A stretch of DNA of 64,000 nt from Euonymus europaeus (GCA_963580455.1 OY756970.1:11036001-11100000), one strand, 5' to 3'. Positions 47,592-59,515 are shown, numbered from the stretch's first letter. Made by a program: numbers and translations. Notes: generated by a model from the letters alone, not told the origin.

Positions 47592-48345
47592 CATCTGAAA
47601 ATTTCTGACTTTTAACCCATTCACAAACTACTTGTTTGCTATCCTTATCCAAACAATAACACGCCTTCAGATATTTTACCGTTTCAGGATTAACTTCTAA
47701 CTCTTTTCGGCGGCATATTACTTTCATATCATCTCGTGCCTTGGCGTTGTCTTTTGTCTTGCCTTCAATGTTCATGACAGTGTTAAAAATATTTTCAAAG
47801 ACATTTTTCTCAATGTGCATGACATCCAAATTATGGCGAATGAGGTTAGTTCTCCAATATGGTAAATCCCAAATATGTTGCGCTTCTTACAAACACAAAT
47901 TGAAATTCTACATGTTGATTCCACTGCTCTCCTCCCTCCTCAGTGTTTTCTCCAACCCAAATGCACATATACGATTATATATCTCCTCACCAGATCTTAC
48001 TGGTGGTGCCATTTTGGTGACGACTGTATTCTCTCTAAACCAGTTCTTGTTCCTTCTAAACGGACGGTTGATTGGTAAAAACTTTCGGTGGTTGTCAAAC
48101 CACGATGTCTTACCTCCTCTTTGAATATTAAATGCTCCATAATCTTCCATGCAATATGGACAAGCTAATTCCCAGCCATACTCCAACCAAACAACATTGA
48201 ACATGCTGGAAAGTCACTTGATGAACTCGGTTGAATTGTTTTCAAGGCTCTGAATCCGAAGCGTGACACATTACTCCCTCTTCTTGGTCATGGTTATCAT
48301 GCCACCTCATGTGCTCTGCGGTGGCTGCTAAAGCCTACAATCTCT
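47592..48345 (-). pseudogene. CACTA transposase (TNP2 type), N-terminal half
   Basis: Minus-strand fragments: AEHMRWHDNHDQEEGVMCHA (about 48335-48270), then an in-frame TGA where the family usually has Trp, then FNRVH. Next comes DFPACSMLFGWSMAGN (about 48215-48165) in another frame, and ELACPYCMEDYGAFNIQRGG onward (48162-47908) after a further one-base shift. DLPYWRTNLIRHNLDVMHIE (about 47870-47810) precedes the open frame 47829-47597 with GKTKDNAKARDDM. In intact family members, as I remember them, about 100 residues separate NRVH from DFPA, so there is also an internal deletion near 48220. Element D then interrupts the frame, and the text continues without loss at 31785. Confidence 0.85.
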
Positions 48346-48419
48346 GTAGCCTTGGGCGCTAAAGGAAAGTAGTACATCTTTTGGTGTGGAAATTAACAAA
48401 TAATAATAATAATAATAAT

Positions 48420-48669
48420 TTAGCGACGGAAGTAAATCCGTCGGTAAATTAACATATCACCGATAGAAATTTCGTCGGTAAAGCATCACAAAAAATTCGC
48501 GCCAAATATTGCCAACTGGAAAAAGGGTCGGGAAAATAGGCGTGAGTAATCCGTCGATAAATAACGTATTCAAACTATCATCGGTATGATGTCAGAAATC
48601 GGTCAAAAATTGTCAACGGAACACTTTCGTCGATAAAAGTCCTCCGTAATTGACAGATTTCTTGTAGTG
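48420..48669 (-). repeat. CACTA terminal inverted repeat and subterminal repeats
   Basis: The end 48649-48669 is CACTACAAGAAATCTGTCAAT on the minus strand. Inside lie several short units related to CCGTCGGTAAA (near 48435, 48468, 48543, 48625), as in subterminal transposase-binding regions of CACTA elements. Confidence 0.85.
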
Positions 48670-51600
48670 AACAATAATAAAAATTGTACACCGATCAACT
48701 TTGATAGTTCAGAATTGCTCAACTTTCTTCATGGAGGATCTTTTAGAGATTTTATGTAATTTGGAATGAAAGTCTTTTCACAACAAAACAATCTATGGAG
48801 CCTATTCTTGTAAAATTGGACATAAAATAACAATAAAAAGTGCACACCGATAAACTTTGATGGTTCGAAATCTCTCAACTCTGTTCATGAAAGAGCCCTT
48901 AATGGTTTTGTCCATTTGAGAACGTAAGTTGTTCTTTTGTTAACGAGACAATCTACGGTGCACATACTCGTCATATTTGACATGAAAAAGAAATAAAAGT
49001 GTACAACAATCAACTTTGAGGCTTCGGAATCATTCAACTCAAATCATGAAGGAGCTTTTAATGATTTTTTCTATTCGGGATTGAAAGTTTGTCTTTTGGC
49101 AACGTAAAAACCTATGGAGGCTATAGTCATAAAATTAAACATAAAAATAACTTTAAAAAGTGTACACCGATAAACTTTAAAGGTTCAACATTTGTCAACT
49201 ATCTCGATGGAGATGCTTTACTTGTAAAATTCTACATAAAATAGCAATTAAAATTGCACACCAATCAACTTCAAGGATTCATAATTGTTCAACTTTCTCC
49301 ATTGAGAAGCTTTTAAGGATTTGTCCATTTCGAAATGAAAGTTGGTATTTCGGCAACGAAACAATCTACAAAGCCTATACTCATCAAATTTGACATAAAA
49401 TATCATTCAATAGTTTACATGGAACAACTTTGATGGTTCAAAATTTCTCAACTCTCTTCATAGAGGAGCTTTTAAAGGTTTTGTGTAATTTGGAATGAAA
49501 GTTCATCTTTTAGCAAGGAAACAATCTGAGGAGCCCATTATCGTCAAATTAGAATTAAAATGACAATAAAAAGTGTGCACTTATTAACTTTGATTGTTCC
49601 GAATTGCTCAACTCTCTCCATGGAGGTTATTTTAAAGTTTTGTCAAATTTGGAATGAAAGTTCATCTTTCGACAATGAAACAATCTAAGGAGTCTTTTCT
49701 AGTAAAATTGGACATAAAATAACAATAACAATTGTACACCGATCACTTTTCGTGGTTCAGAATTGATCAACTCTCTCCATGGAGGATCTTTAAAATGTTT
49801 TGTCTAATTTGGAATGAAAGTTTTTCGTTTGGGAACGAAAAAATTTAAGGAGCCTATTCTCATAAAATTAAACATAAAATCACAATAAAAAGTGTATAGT
49901 GATCAACTTTGATGATTCAAAATTGTTCAACTCTCTTGATGGAGAAGCCTTTAACGATTTTGTCCATTTGTAAACGAAAGTTGGTCTTTTGTTAATAAAA
50001 CAATCTACGGATCCTATATTCATCAAATTTGACATAAAATAACTATAAAAATTTTGCACTGATTGACTTTGAAGTTTCTTTATTGCTCAACTCTTTCCAT
50101 AGAGGTACTTTTAACGTTTTTGTCTAATTTGGAATAGAAGTTCATCTTTTAGCAATGAAACAATATAAGGAGTCTATTCTCATAAAATTAGACATAAAAT
50201 AAAAATAAAAAGTGTACACAGATCAAGTTTAATGGTTCGGAATATCAACTCTCTCAATGGATGATCTTTTAAAGATTTTGTTTAATTTAGAATGAAAGTT
50301 TGTCTTTTGGCAACAAAACAGTCTAAGAAAGCTATTGTCATAAAATTAATTATAAAATAACAATAAAATGTGTGCACTGATCATCTTCGAGGGTTCGGAA
50401 TTGCTCAACTCTCTCCATGGAGAAGCCTTTAATAGTTTTGTCCATTTTGGAACGAAAATTTATTTTTTGGCAACGAAAATATCTATGGAACCCATAATCG
50501 TCAAATTTGACATAAAATAGCAATAAAAAGTGAACACCGATCAACTTTGATGGTTCAGAATTGCTCAACTCTATTCATAAGGATCTTTTAAAGGTTTTGT
50601 CTAATTTGGAAATAAATTCATCTTTTAAGAAAAAACAATCTAACAAGTACATTATCATAAAATTAGAGATAAAGAACAACAAAAGTGTACACCTATCAAT
50701 TTTGATGGTTCGAAATTGCTCAACTCTCTCCATGAAGGATTTTTAAAAGGTTTTGTCTAATTTGGAATGACACTCATCTTTTAGCAATGAAACTATCTAA
50801 AATGTACATTCTCACAAAATTATTCATAAATAATAATAAAAATTGTACACCGATCAGCTTTGATGGCTCAGAATTGTTGAACTCCCATTCATGAATGAGC
50901 CTTTAATAATTTTGTCAATTTGGGAACAAAAGTTTGTCTTTTGGCAACGAAAATATCTACGAAATCCATACTCGTCATATTTGACATTAAATAACAATAA
51001 AAAGGGAACACCAATCAACTTTGATGGTTAGAAATTGTTCAATTCTCTCCATGGAGGATCTTTTATAGGTTTTCTCTAATTTGGAATGAAAGTTCATCTT
51101 TTGGCATTAAACAATCTATAGAGCTTATTCTTGTAGGATGAGACCTAAAATAACAATAAAAAGTAAACAACGATAAATTTTGATGGTTCAGAATTGCTAA
51201 ACTCTCTCCATGGAGGATCTTTTAAAGGTTGTGTCTATTTTAAAATAAAAAATGGTCTTTTGGCAACGAAACAATCTATGAAACCAATACCTGTAAAATT
51301 AGACATAAAGTAACATTAAAAAGTGTGCATCGATCAAATTTGAGAGTTTATAATTGCTCAACTCTCTCCATGGAAGAGCTTATAACGGTTTTGTCCATTT
51401 GCGAACGAAAGTTGATATATTAGAAATGAAACAATCTACGGAGTTTATACTCGTCAAATTAGACATAAAATAGCAATAAAAAGTGTAGACTGATTCACTT
51501 TGAGGTTTTTAAATTGCTCAACTCTCTCTATGGAATAGCTTTTGACGGTTTTGAGCATTTGCGAATGAAAGTTGGTATTTTTTCCAACCAAACAATCTAT

Positions 51601-52411
51601 GGAACCTATATACGTCAAATTCGACATAAAAGATCAATAAAATGTCTACATCGATATACTTTGATGGTTCAGAATCACTCAATTTTCTCCATGGAGAAGC
51701 TCTTAACGATTTTGTCCACTTGGGAACGAAAGTTGATCTTTTGGCAAAGAAAATTCTACAGAGCCAATACTAGTCAAATTTGACATAAAATAACATTAAC
51801 AAAGTGTACACCGATCAACTTTAATGGTTCGGAGTTTATCAACTCTCTCCATGGAGTACTTTTAAACGTTTTGTCTAATTTGGAATAAAAGTTTTTCTTT
51901 TGGCAATGAAACAATTTAAGTAGCCCATTCTCATAAAATTAGACATAAAATAACAATTCAAAGTAAACACCGATCAACTTTGATGGTTCATAATCGCTCA
52001 ACTCTCTCTATGGAGAATCTATTATATTTTTTATCCAATTTGGAACAAAAATTGATCTTTTGGCAACGAAATAATCTATGGAGTCAATACTCTTAGAATT
52101 AGAGATAAAATAACAATAAAAAGTGTGCATCGATAAACTTTGAGGGTTCGAAATTTCTCTACTCTCTCAATAGAGCAAAAGTTGGTCGTTTGGCAATGAA
52201 ACAATCTACAGAGCCTGTAATCATCAAATTTGAAATAAAATAACAATAAAAATTGTACACCGGTCAACTTTGATAGTTCAGAATTGCTCAACTCCCTCTA
52301 TGGAGGATCTTTTAGATATTTTGTCTAATTTGGAAAGAAAGTTAGTCTTTTGGCAACAGAACAATCTAAGGAGCCTATTCTCGTAAAATTAGACATGAAA
52401 TTAAAATAAGA
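48670..52411 (+). repeat. Main satellite block, about 23 monomers (array segment 4)
   Basis: Head-to-tail monomers of about 150-165 bp, all in one orientation. Main variants: type with TTTTAAAGGTTTTGTCTAATTT and CTAAGGAGCC; type with TTAACGGTTTTGTCCATTTG and CTACGGAGCC; and rarer variants with ATTCGGGATTGAAAG or TACTTGTAAAATTCTACAT. Many short open frames cross monomer borders and none looks like a protein. The block is cut at the right by solo LTR F. Confidence 0.95.
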
Positions 52412-54496
52412 TGTAACACCCCAAATTCGTAGATTAAAGTATATTTTTTTTAGGGGCGTGTGAATTACCAAAAAAAAATATTGAAATTTAGTTAAATTTA
52501 TTAAGAATTTTACGAATTAGATGTATTAAGTAATTTAGTCATTGGACTAAAGTTTGTTAATACTGAATGGGATGGCAGTCTCGTAAATAATGGAAGGGCA
52601 ATTAGGGAATAAACAAATAAGTTGAGGGGCAGATGAGTCAAGCAGGAGAAAGATAATTGAAAATAATAGCACAAAAATCGAGGCAAACTGGGGTTAGCAA
52701 ACTAGGGTTGCCGCAAGAAGAGGAGCGGCGACGGAGGGCATTTTTTCGGTGACGGCGCCGGTTTACTGCGAGAGAAGTACGGGAAGCACGAGCAGGATAC
52801 CCCGAATCCATTGGATTAATTTTCGGATTCATTTGACGATCGGATTCGCTCATATCCGGCGACGATACAGGTAACGGAGACCGGGTATGGACTCCTTGGA
52901 CCAGTGTCTACCAGATGAGGCCAACGGTGGCCTTCACCGCGCAGTTTCAGGCGGTGACCCGGAAAGTGACTCGTACGACTCTGTCACCGGGAAAGGGGAG
53001 AGGCAGAACCGGGTCAGGCCGACCCGGTTGGGTTGGGCAGACCCGGTTCAAGTTAAATTAATTATTGCATTATTTATTATTTAATTAACAAGATATGGTA
53101 TTAATTGGAATTACATGAATTTATTATTAGGTGTTACTAGAAGTAAAGAGGGGTTTTCGGGGCAGCGTACCGGTAAGTAATACTCACCTGTGTCACGGAA
53201 TTAAATGTTCGGTGAATTGTTAATTTATAATTTACGTATTTATGTATATATATATATATATATGTTTGAATGATTGAGTTATTTGATGAGATTATTATTA
53301 CTATAATATTATTTGTAATGAATATGTGTGGTATTTGAGACTCAATTAACTGTGATGTTATGGGTATTATGTTAGTATGATTGAGTGATTTAATGAGACC
53401 GTTATTGTTATAATATAGTTTGTATTGAGTATGTTGCTACTTAAGATTGAATTGGTTGTGATGTTTGAGTATCGTGAATTGTGAGCTACTAGGTAATGAT
53501 ATGTACACAGGTCAGGTGAAATGATTGAATGGTCATTAAATGGAATTTGATTCGCCAATGTGATATTGATATAATATTTTGTGTGATGGGTTTTAATTAT
53601 ATGAGACTGATATGATGATGGTGTTGATATTATTAGAATTGACTCTCATTACTTATGATTTATTGAGGCATTGAATACTGTTCATAAGCATGATGCATTC
53701 ATTACATGAAAATGGAAATTTTCAGTTTAATGAGAGGATGTTTTTACGAACCGGGTATAACTGCTACAGGGAGGGTGTACTGAAAGGTTAAGGTTGAGGT
53801 TTACTGGAAATGGAAATGAAAATGAAAATAGAAACGGTTTTTGACTGAAAAGTGTTCTTTGGTGGAACACTTAATTAAAGAAAAATCCCGACCGGTTGCT
53901 CTGTAGCAGTTTACCTAGGTTAAGGGCCCGAGTACTGGAAAAATGTTTTAAATGGCTGACTAATTTTCTAAGGATGAGACTCATGTGCATTCATGCATAA
54001 GTATTACTTGCTGGGCCTCGGCTCACTATGTTCCGTGATGCAGGTATTGATGTATTAGGTGATTATGCCGACTTAGGAGTTGATGGTGTCACCGTAGATC
54101 CGTGAAGAAGATGCTCATATGACGGGAGCTAATTTTCACAGAAGATTGATAGATTAAGTACCAAATATATTTATGCTCTTACAGTTAATAACTATGATGT
54201 ATGGTGATAAGTGTAGATTCATAAATGAGGATGAAAGGTATAAGTATCACAGTAGTATACTTATAGGATATTGAATGGATGTTACTGTATATTTGAAATA
54301 TATAAAAGACACTTTTAATTCAGATTAGATTATACTAACTATTTATTGGGATTTTTTTTAAATATAGTGAATTTGTATTGGTTATAGGTTCTTAAGTTTA
54401 GGGTTGCTAAGCTGTTAAGCGTGTTTATAATGAAATGCGAGTAGTGTTCCGACCTATGGACCTATTGGTTAGGGTTTCGTGGGACGGGGCGTTACA
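52412..54496 (+). mobile_element. Solo LTR F
   Basis: 2085 bp with TG...CA ends (TGTAACACCCCAAATTCG ... GGGACGGGGCGTTACA), flanked by target duplication TAAGA at 52407-52411 and 54497-54501, with satellite on both sides. No internal region, primer site or second LTR, so it is the product of LTR-LTR recombination. GC-rich core at about 52690-53050, AT microsatellite near 53250. The family is also present, inverted and split, at 12942-13381 and 27177-27935. Ends resemble those of the LTR at 55987, suggesting a chromovirus-type gypsy element, but lineage cannot be proven without coding sequence. Confidence 0.92.
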
Positions 54497-55986
54497 TAAG
54501 AAGTGTGCAATGATCAACTTTGATGATTTAGAATTGCTCAACTCTCTCCATGAAAGAGCCTTTAACGGTTTTGTCCATTTGGAAACTTAAGTTCGTCTTT
54601 TGGTAATGAAATAACTACGGTGCACATAGTCGTCAAATTTTACATAAAATAGCAATAGAAAGTGTACACCGATTAACTTCGAGGTTTCTTAATTGCTAAC
54701 CTCCCTGCATGGAAGAGTTTTTAAGGGTTTTATGTATTTGGGAACGAAAGTTAGTTTTTTGGCAGCGAAACAATCTATATAGTCAATACTCATAAAATTA
54801 GATATCAAATAACAATAAAAAGTGTGAACTGATCAAACTTAAGGGTTTGGAATTGGTCAACTCTGTCCAATAGACGAACGTTTAACGGTTTTGTCTATTT
54901 GGGAACAAAACAATCTACGGAGCCTTTACTTATCAAATTTGACATAAAATTACAATAAAAAGTGTAGACCAATCAACTTTGATGGTTTCAGAATTGATCA
55001 ACTCACTCCATGGAGGATCTTTTAAAGGTTTTGTCTAATTTGGAGTGAAAGTTCATCTTTTGGCAACGAAACAATATAAAGAATCTATTCTTGTAAAATT
55101 AGACATAAAATAACAATAAAAAGCATACACCGATAAACTTTAATGATTCGTAATTGATCAACTCTCCCCATGGAGGTTCTTTTAAAGTTTTTTTCTTCTA
55201 ATTTGGAATAAAAGTTCATCTTTTCGCAACGAAAGAATCTAGGGAATCTATTCTCAAAAAATTATACATAAAATAACAATAAAAAGTATACACCAATCAA
55301 CTTTAATGGTTCTTAATTTATCAACTCTCTCTTTGCAGGATCTTTTAAAAGTTTTGTCTTATTTGGAATGAAAGTTGGTCCATTGGTAACGAAAATATAT
55401 ACGGAACCCATACTCGTCAAATTTGAAATGAAATAACAATAAAAAGTGCACACCGATCAACTTTGATGGTTCGAATTGCTCAACTCTCTCTATGAAATAA
55501 ATGAAAGTGTACATCGATCGACTTTGAGGCTTCAGAATCGTTCAACTCAATCCATGAATGAGCTTTTAACGATTTTATCTATTCGGGATTGAAAGTTAGT
55601 CTTTTGGCAACAAAACAACCTACGGAGGCTATGTTCGTAAAATTAAACATAAAATAAAAATAAAAAGTGTACACCAACAAACATTAAAGGTTCAGAATTT
55701 GTCAACTATCTCCATGGAGATGTTTTTAACGGTTTTGTCCATTTGGAAATAAAGTTGTTCTTTTGGCAACGAAACAATTGACAGAGCCTTTACTTGTAAA
55801 ATTCTACATAAAATAACAATACAAAGTTCACACCGATAAAATTCAAGGATTCATAATTGCTCAACTCTCCCCAATGAGGAGCTTTTAACAATATGTCCAT
55901 TTCGGAAAGAAAGTTGATCTTTTGGCAATGAAACAATCTACAGAGCCTATACTCGTCAAATTTGACATAAAATATAAATCAAAAGT
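54497..55986 (+). repeat. Satellite, about nine monomers (array segment 5)
   Basis: Continues the array to the right of solo LTR F. The last three monomers (ATTCGGGATTGAAAG type, TACTTGTAAAATTCTACAT type, then GTCCATTTCGGAAAGAAAG type) repeat the order seen at about 49030-49400. It ends inside a monomer at 55986; no satellite is seen further right. Confidence 0.92.
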
Positions 55987-56939
55987 TGTGAAACCCCGAC
56001 CCAAAAACTTTTGGAATGTTTGAGTTTTTCACAAAGGGGAAAAACTGGACTAGGCGCACCAGGAGGCGCCTAGTCCAGTGGGAGGCTGGAAACCAAGGGC
56101 ACCAGAAGAAGCTGGGGCGCCTAGGCGCCCGAGCAGCACGCCTAGGCGGTGTGCGCCTAGGCGTGTGCAGAGGTGCGCCCAATGGCGCCTAATCCAGCGA
56201 CCACAGGAAAAGAATGAAGGTCCGGAAAGTGAGGCATATTGTTAAAAGCTCTAGAGAGAGAAAATCAGTTGAAGTGATTCTTGGAGAGTCTAAGCTTGGA
56301 TTAGAGACTTGGAGAAGATTTCAAGGAAGATTTCAAGGTTTGAGGTAAGTTTTCCTAGAATTTCTCATTGGGGTTTTCTTTAGATTTGGTTAGTTCCGTT
56401 TGGAATTGGTATCTAGGGTTTAGATATGTTGATATAGGCTCGTTTGTGGACCTATGTGTAGGTTTAGTTGGGATTTTGGAGTAAGATTTGGATTGGGCTT
56501 TGGAACAAGCTTTTGAAAGAGAATTCTAGAGAGAGAAGGTAAGTATTTCGATTTTTGTTGATTGATTGATATTAGTAGGGATAATGTGGTATGTTTTAGT
56601 TGATATTTTGAGTTCGATTATGTGAATCGATAGGTTTGGAAGAAACGAGGGTTCGAAACCCTAATTTGGTATTTGAGGTGATTGTGCTCGATTGAGGTAG
56701 GGATTCCTAACCGATTCTTTTCTATCGTCCGTTCTCCTTTCTAAATAGCGTTTCGATTCTTCATTGGTCCTTTTGTTGTGCTTCCACCTTAATTGCTTCT
56801 AAGGGGAAACGAGCCAATGTGTGGTTAATTGTTGATTGTGATTGTATGCATGACCCGATTTGTGTGTTCCGTCTCATACGGGCACGAGTTGAATTCCGTT
56901 CATGCATCACGGTAGTTATATATGTATATATGTAGGATG

Positions 56940-56980
<41 letters not shown>

Positions 56981-57938
56981 ATTCGGCATGACATTGCATA
57001 ATTGCATTAGAGATGCATGGGGGACTCGAGTATGGACTCGGGGACTCTTAGGTTTCTTGAAAGCCACATGGAGGGATAACAGGTGAAGAGAGTTGCCACC
57101 AGGTCACGTGAACTCTATGTTGGGATAACGCACTTGGGCGAAGGTTGGAGAGCGACCTAGCTGGCTATGTGCGGGCGTGATAGGTTCACGCAACCAAGTA
57201 ATCCCAGGAGCGTTGTTGTTGTGGTTGAGCTTGCTCCCTGTTGGATGCTACATGTATGAGACATGGTAGTATTGTTGATTGCTCAGGGTGAAGGGATTAC
57301 TTGGATTGATGTTATATGTGCTTGTTGAGTATACGTGCATGTTGTAGATACATGTTGGTGCATTGTCCTTTGATTGGTTCGGCCTTACTTCTTATAAACT
57401 CTTGTACCCTACTGAGCTTCTAGCTCACTCCCCTACTTTCTGTCTTCTACAGGTGACACTGGTACAGGTACTGGTGGTGCGGATCAGTGAGACGGGATGT
57501 GACATGGATGGCCCTGGGTAGAATTGGGATTGCACGAGACATACTCTATGCATGTTGTTGTTGTATTTTGTATGTTTGAGTAGTGTATATAACCATGTGG
57601 CACGGATAGTGCTTGTATGATTATGATGTTTGATGATGATGGTTATATGCTTGAGATATATAGATCTGTGTGACGATTTATATTTAAAGCTATCAGTTTG
57701 TGCATACTGGTAGTGGAGGGCCTGAGGCTCTAGGATCAGGATTGCTTGTGATTGAGGCCTGAGGCCTGGATGCTAGGTTGCTAGTGTGATGATTGTCGCT
57801 GCGTTTTTGATTCAGGTGGGTACTCTCCAATATACGGGGAGGTGCCGCCAGATTTCCGGTTCATCCGGGATGTTCACACTAGTGACCTAGGACTGTGTCA
57901 GGGAGGGCACCTGGCGTCCCGGAGATCGGGGCGTCACA
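55987..57938 (+). repeat. 5' LTR of element G
   Basis: 1952-bp LTR with ends TGTGAAACCCCGACCC and GATCGGGGCGTCACA, directly followed by a tRNA-iMet primer site. The 5' part contains a cluster of GC-rich palindromes (56045-56163), followed by pyrimidine/purine tracts and an (AT)n run at about 56943-56978. The minus-strand open frame 55979-56182 is a by-product of the palindromes. Probably a chromovirus (Tekay/Del-like) LTR judged by ends and primer type. Confidence 0.85.
56045..56163. other. GC-rich palindrome cluster in LTR of element G
   Basis: A hairpin with 13-bp perfect arms (56045-56057 CTGGACTAGGCGC with 56066-56078), a 16-bp perfect palindrome GGGCGCCTAGGCGCCC (56115-56130), and two CGCCTAGGCG palindromes (56139-56148, 56154-56163). 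Confidence 0.9.
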
Positions 57939-58090
57939 GTTTGGTATCAGAGCGAGGTTGGTTTATTTACGGCCATATGTAGGATTGGGGTTGGGTCCTA
58001 GGTATATGGTAGTGAAATCCAGGCCATGTCACAACCGCTGCTGATCCGGTATGTCTTCCTATCCCTATGAAATCCTCTTTTGAGTAGTGT
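57939..58090 (+). mobile_element. Element G: internal start (primer site), cut by element H
   Basis: TGGTATCAGAGC at 57942-57953 matches the tRNA-iMet primer site used by many plant LTR retrotransposons. About 135 bp of leader follow, then element H begins. The rest of G presumably lies beyond the window on the far side of H. Confidence 0.85.
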
Positions 58091-58913
58091 TGTTGTACCC
58101 CATTTTTGTCTTGGGACTAATCAATAAACTTAGGCATAGGAAAGTTTCAGGATTAATAAAATTTATGAGACATGCAAAAAAAAAAATAATAAAATAGATA
58201 ATAAAATAGATAAATAGATTTACCATTGCATGAAATATTAATGTGATCATTAAACCCAAACAAATTAATCGAATCCACTAAAAATCCAAAGTAATTGTTT
58301 CAAGCCTTAAGGAAATGGTCCATTAGGAAAACACCCACATTAGAGTCATCATTATAGGGATTTATTAAATTTGATTCAATAAACCTAATCAATAATACCC
58401 ATCACCAAAATTAAGCCCAACTATTAAGGCCCTAAAATAGAACTAAGTATGCAGCCCGCTCAACTAGAGCCCAATTAGTTGGTAAGCCCGTTTCTTCACC
58501 TGAGTTTTTAGATAGCCCATTCATTCACTACCCAAGCCAATAACCCGGCCCCAAGCATTTGCCTAAACCTAATTAAGAGAGAAATACAGAAGAAAGGAAA
58601 CGCAGAGAGAAGAGGCGCCGTTGAGGCCGTTCGAAAAAGAGAGAGATGAGAGAGAGAGTGAACAGAAAAGGAAGGAGGAGAAGAAAGAGGCGCCGGAGAT
58701 CTTAGGGTTTACATTAGGGGGTTGGTTTGGGATCTTGAGTTGAAAATTTTTGGGGTTGACAGAGTGGGTTTAGGAAATAAGTGAGGAAAAAGGAAGTCCC
58801 GGAGTGATTGAGGAGGATTTTCGGATTTTAATTTGAGGAAACAAATCGGTATTAGGAAAAGATTAAGAGATGATTTAGGGATTCTTTAGGTAAAGGGAAT
58901 TCGAGCTTGGCAT

Positions 58914-58920
58914 TATAAAA
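58914..58920 (+). promoter_or_regulatory. Candidate TATA box in LTR of element H
   Basis: TATAAAA within GGCATTATAAAAGGAGGAGC, the only clean TATA box I see in the first kilobase of the LTR. Transcription would start near 58945-58950, before the pyrimidine-rich leader. Confidence 0.5.
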
Positions 58921-59350
58921 GGAGGAGCAGACGTGAGTTGAAGGGGGGATTTTCTCGGGGGTTCAGTTCCTTCTTCTTGAATTTTCTGGGCTTCTTCTTC
59001 TTCTTCTTTTCGAATTTTCCTGGGGAGATTTTGGAGGTTTTTCGGAAATTTCTAGGGTTTCTTTTCTGTCCGAACTTGCTGGCTGTTTCTACTTCTTTCT
59101 TTTCGGTTTCCTTCTGGTTCTATTTCTTTGTGGATTTTTGGAGTTTTCTTCTTCTTCTCAAAATTTCTGAGGATTGGATTCTTAGTTGGGATTTTGGAGC
59201 TTGCGGTCGAAATTGCTCCCGTCGATTTAAGGGTGAGATTCAGGTTTTATCAATCTGTTTTGCTCTTACCTGAGTGAGGTTCGGATGGTTGAAAAACCAA
59301 GGGAAGAACCTGTGATCTTGTGCTACTTTCTGTTGATTTTCCGTATTGGA

Positions 59351-59515
59351 TTCTGCTTTCTGTTTTGCTATTTGATTACTGTATGTTGAATTTTTGCTTC
59401 CTGTTTTGCTATTTGATTTCTGTATGCTGAATTTTTGCTTTTTGTTTTGCTATTTGATTTCTGTATGCTGAATTTCTGCTTTCTGTTTTGCAATCTGATT
59501 TTTGTATGCTGGATT
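59351..59515 (+). repeat. 41-bp tandem repeat, four copies
   Basis: Copies near 59353, 59394, 59435 and 59476, each of the form TTGCTTTCTGTTTTGCTATT followed by TGATTTCTGTATGCTGAAT, with several substitutions. Confidence 0.85.

Larger units (their letters stand above)
29656..48669 (-). mobile_element. Element C: CACTA (En/Spm) DNA transposon, left end lost
   Basis: The right end is a CACTA terminal inverted repeat (48649-48669; reverse complement CACTACAAGAAATCTGTCAAT) with subterminal repeats. TNP2-type transposase fragments read on the minus strand from 48340 to about 30130, followed by a further C-terminal exon-like segment to 29656. The transposase is split by element D (31786-47591). 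No matching left inverted repeat is seen; the satellite on the left stops at TTCATCTTT and resumes on the right about 55 bases further along the monomer, so the left end and a little satellite were probably deleted. Without D and E the element is about 3.2 kb, shorter than autonomous CACTA elements. Confidence 0.85.

Noticed and set aside
48670..52411. Short open frames in the satellite
   Set aside because: They follow the monomer period and change with each substitution; no protein-like content.
52638..53084. Frames in the GC-rich core of solo LTR F
   Set aside because: Lie inside an LTR; no domain.
55979..56182. 67-codon Arg/Pro-rich minus-strand frame
   Set aside because: Result of the GC-rich palindromes in the LTR of element G.
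58088..58090. LTR of element H starting at 58088
   Set aside because: TGTTGT is repeated, but TGTTGTACCCC from 58091 fits the LTR start of element B better; cannot be settled without the other LTR.
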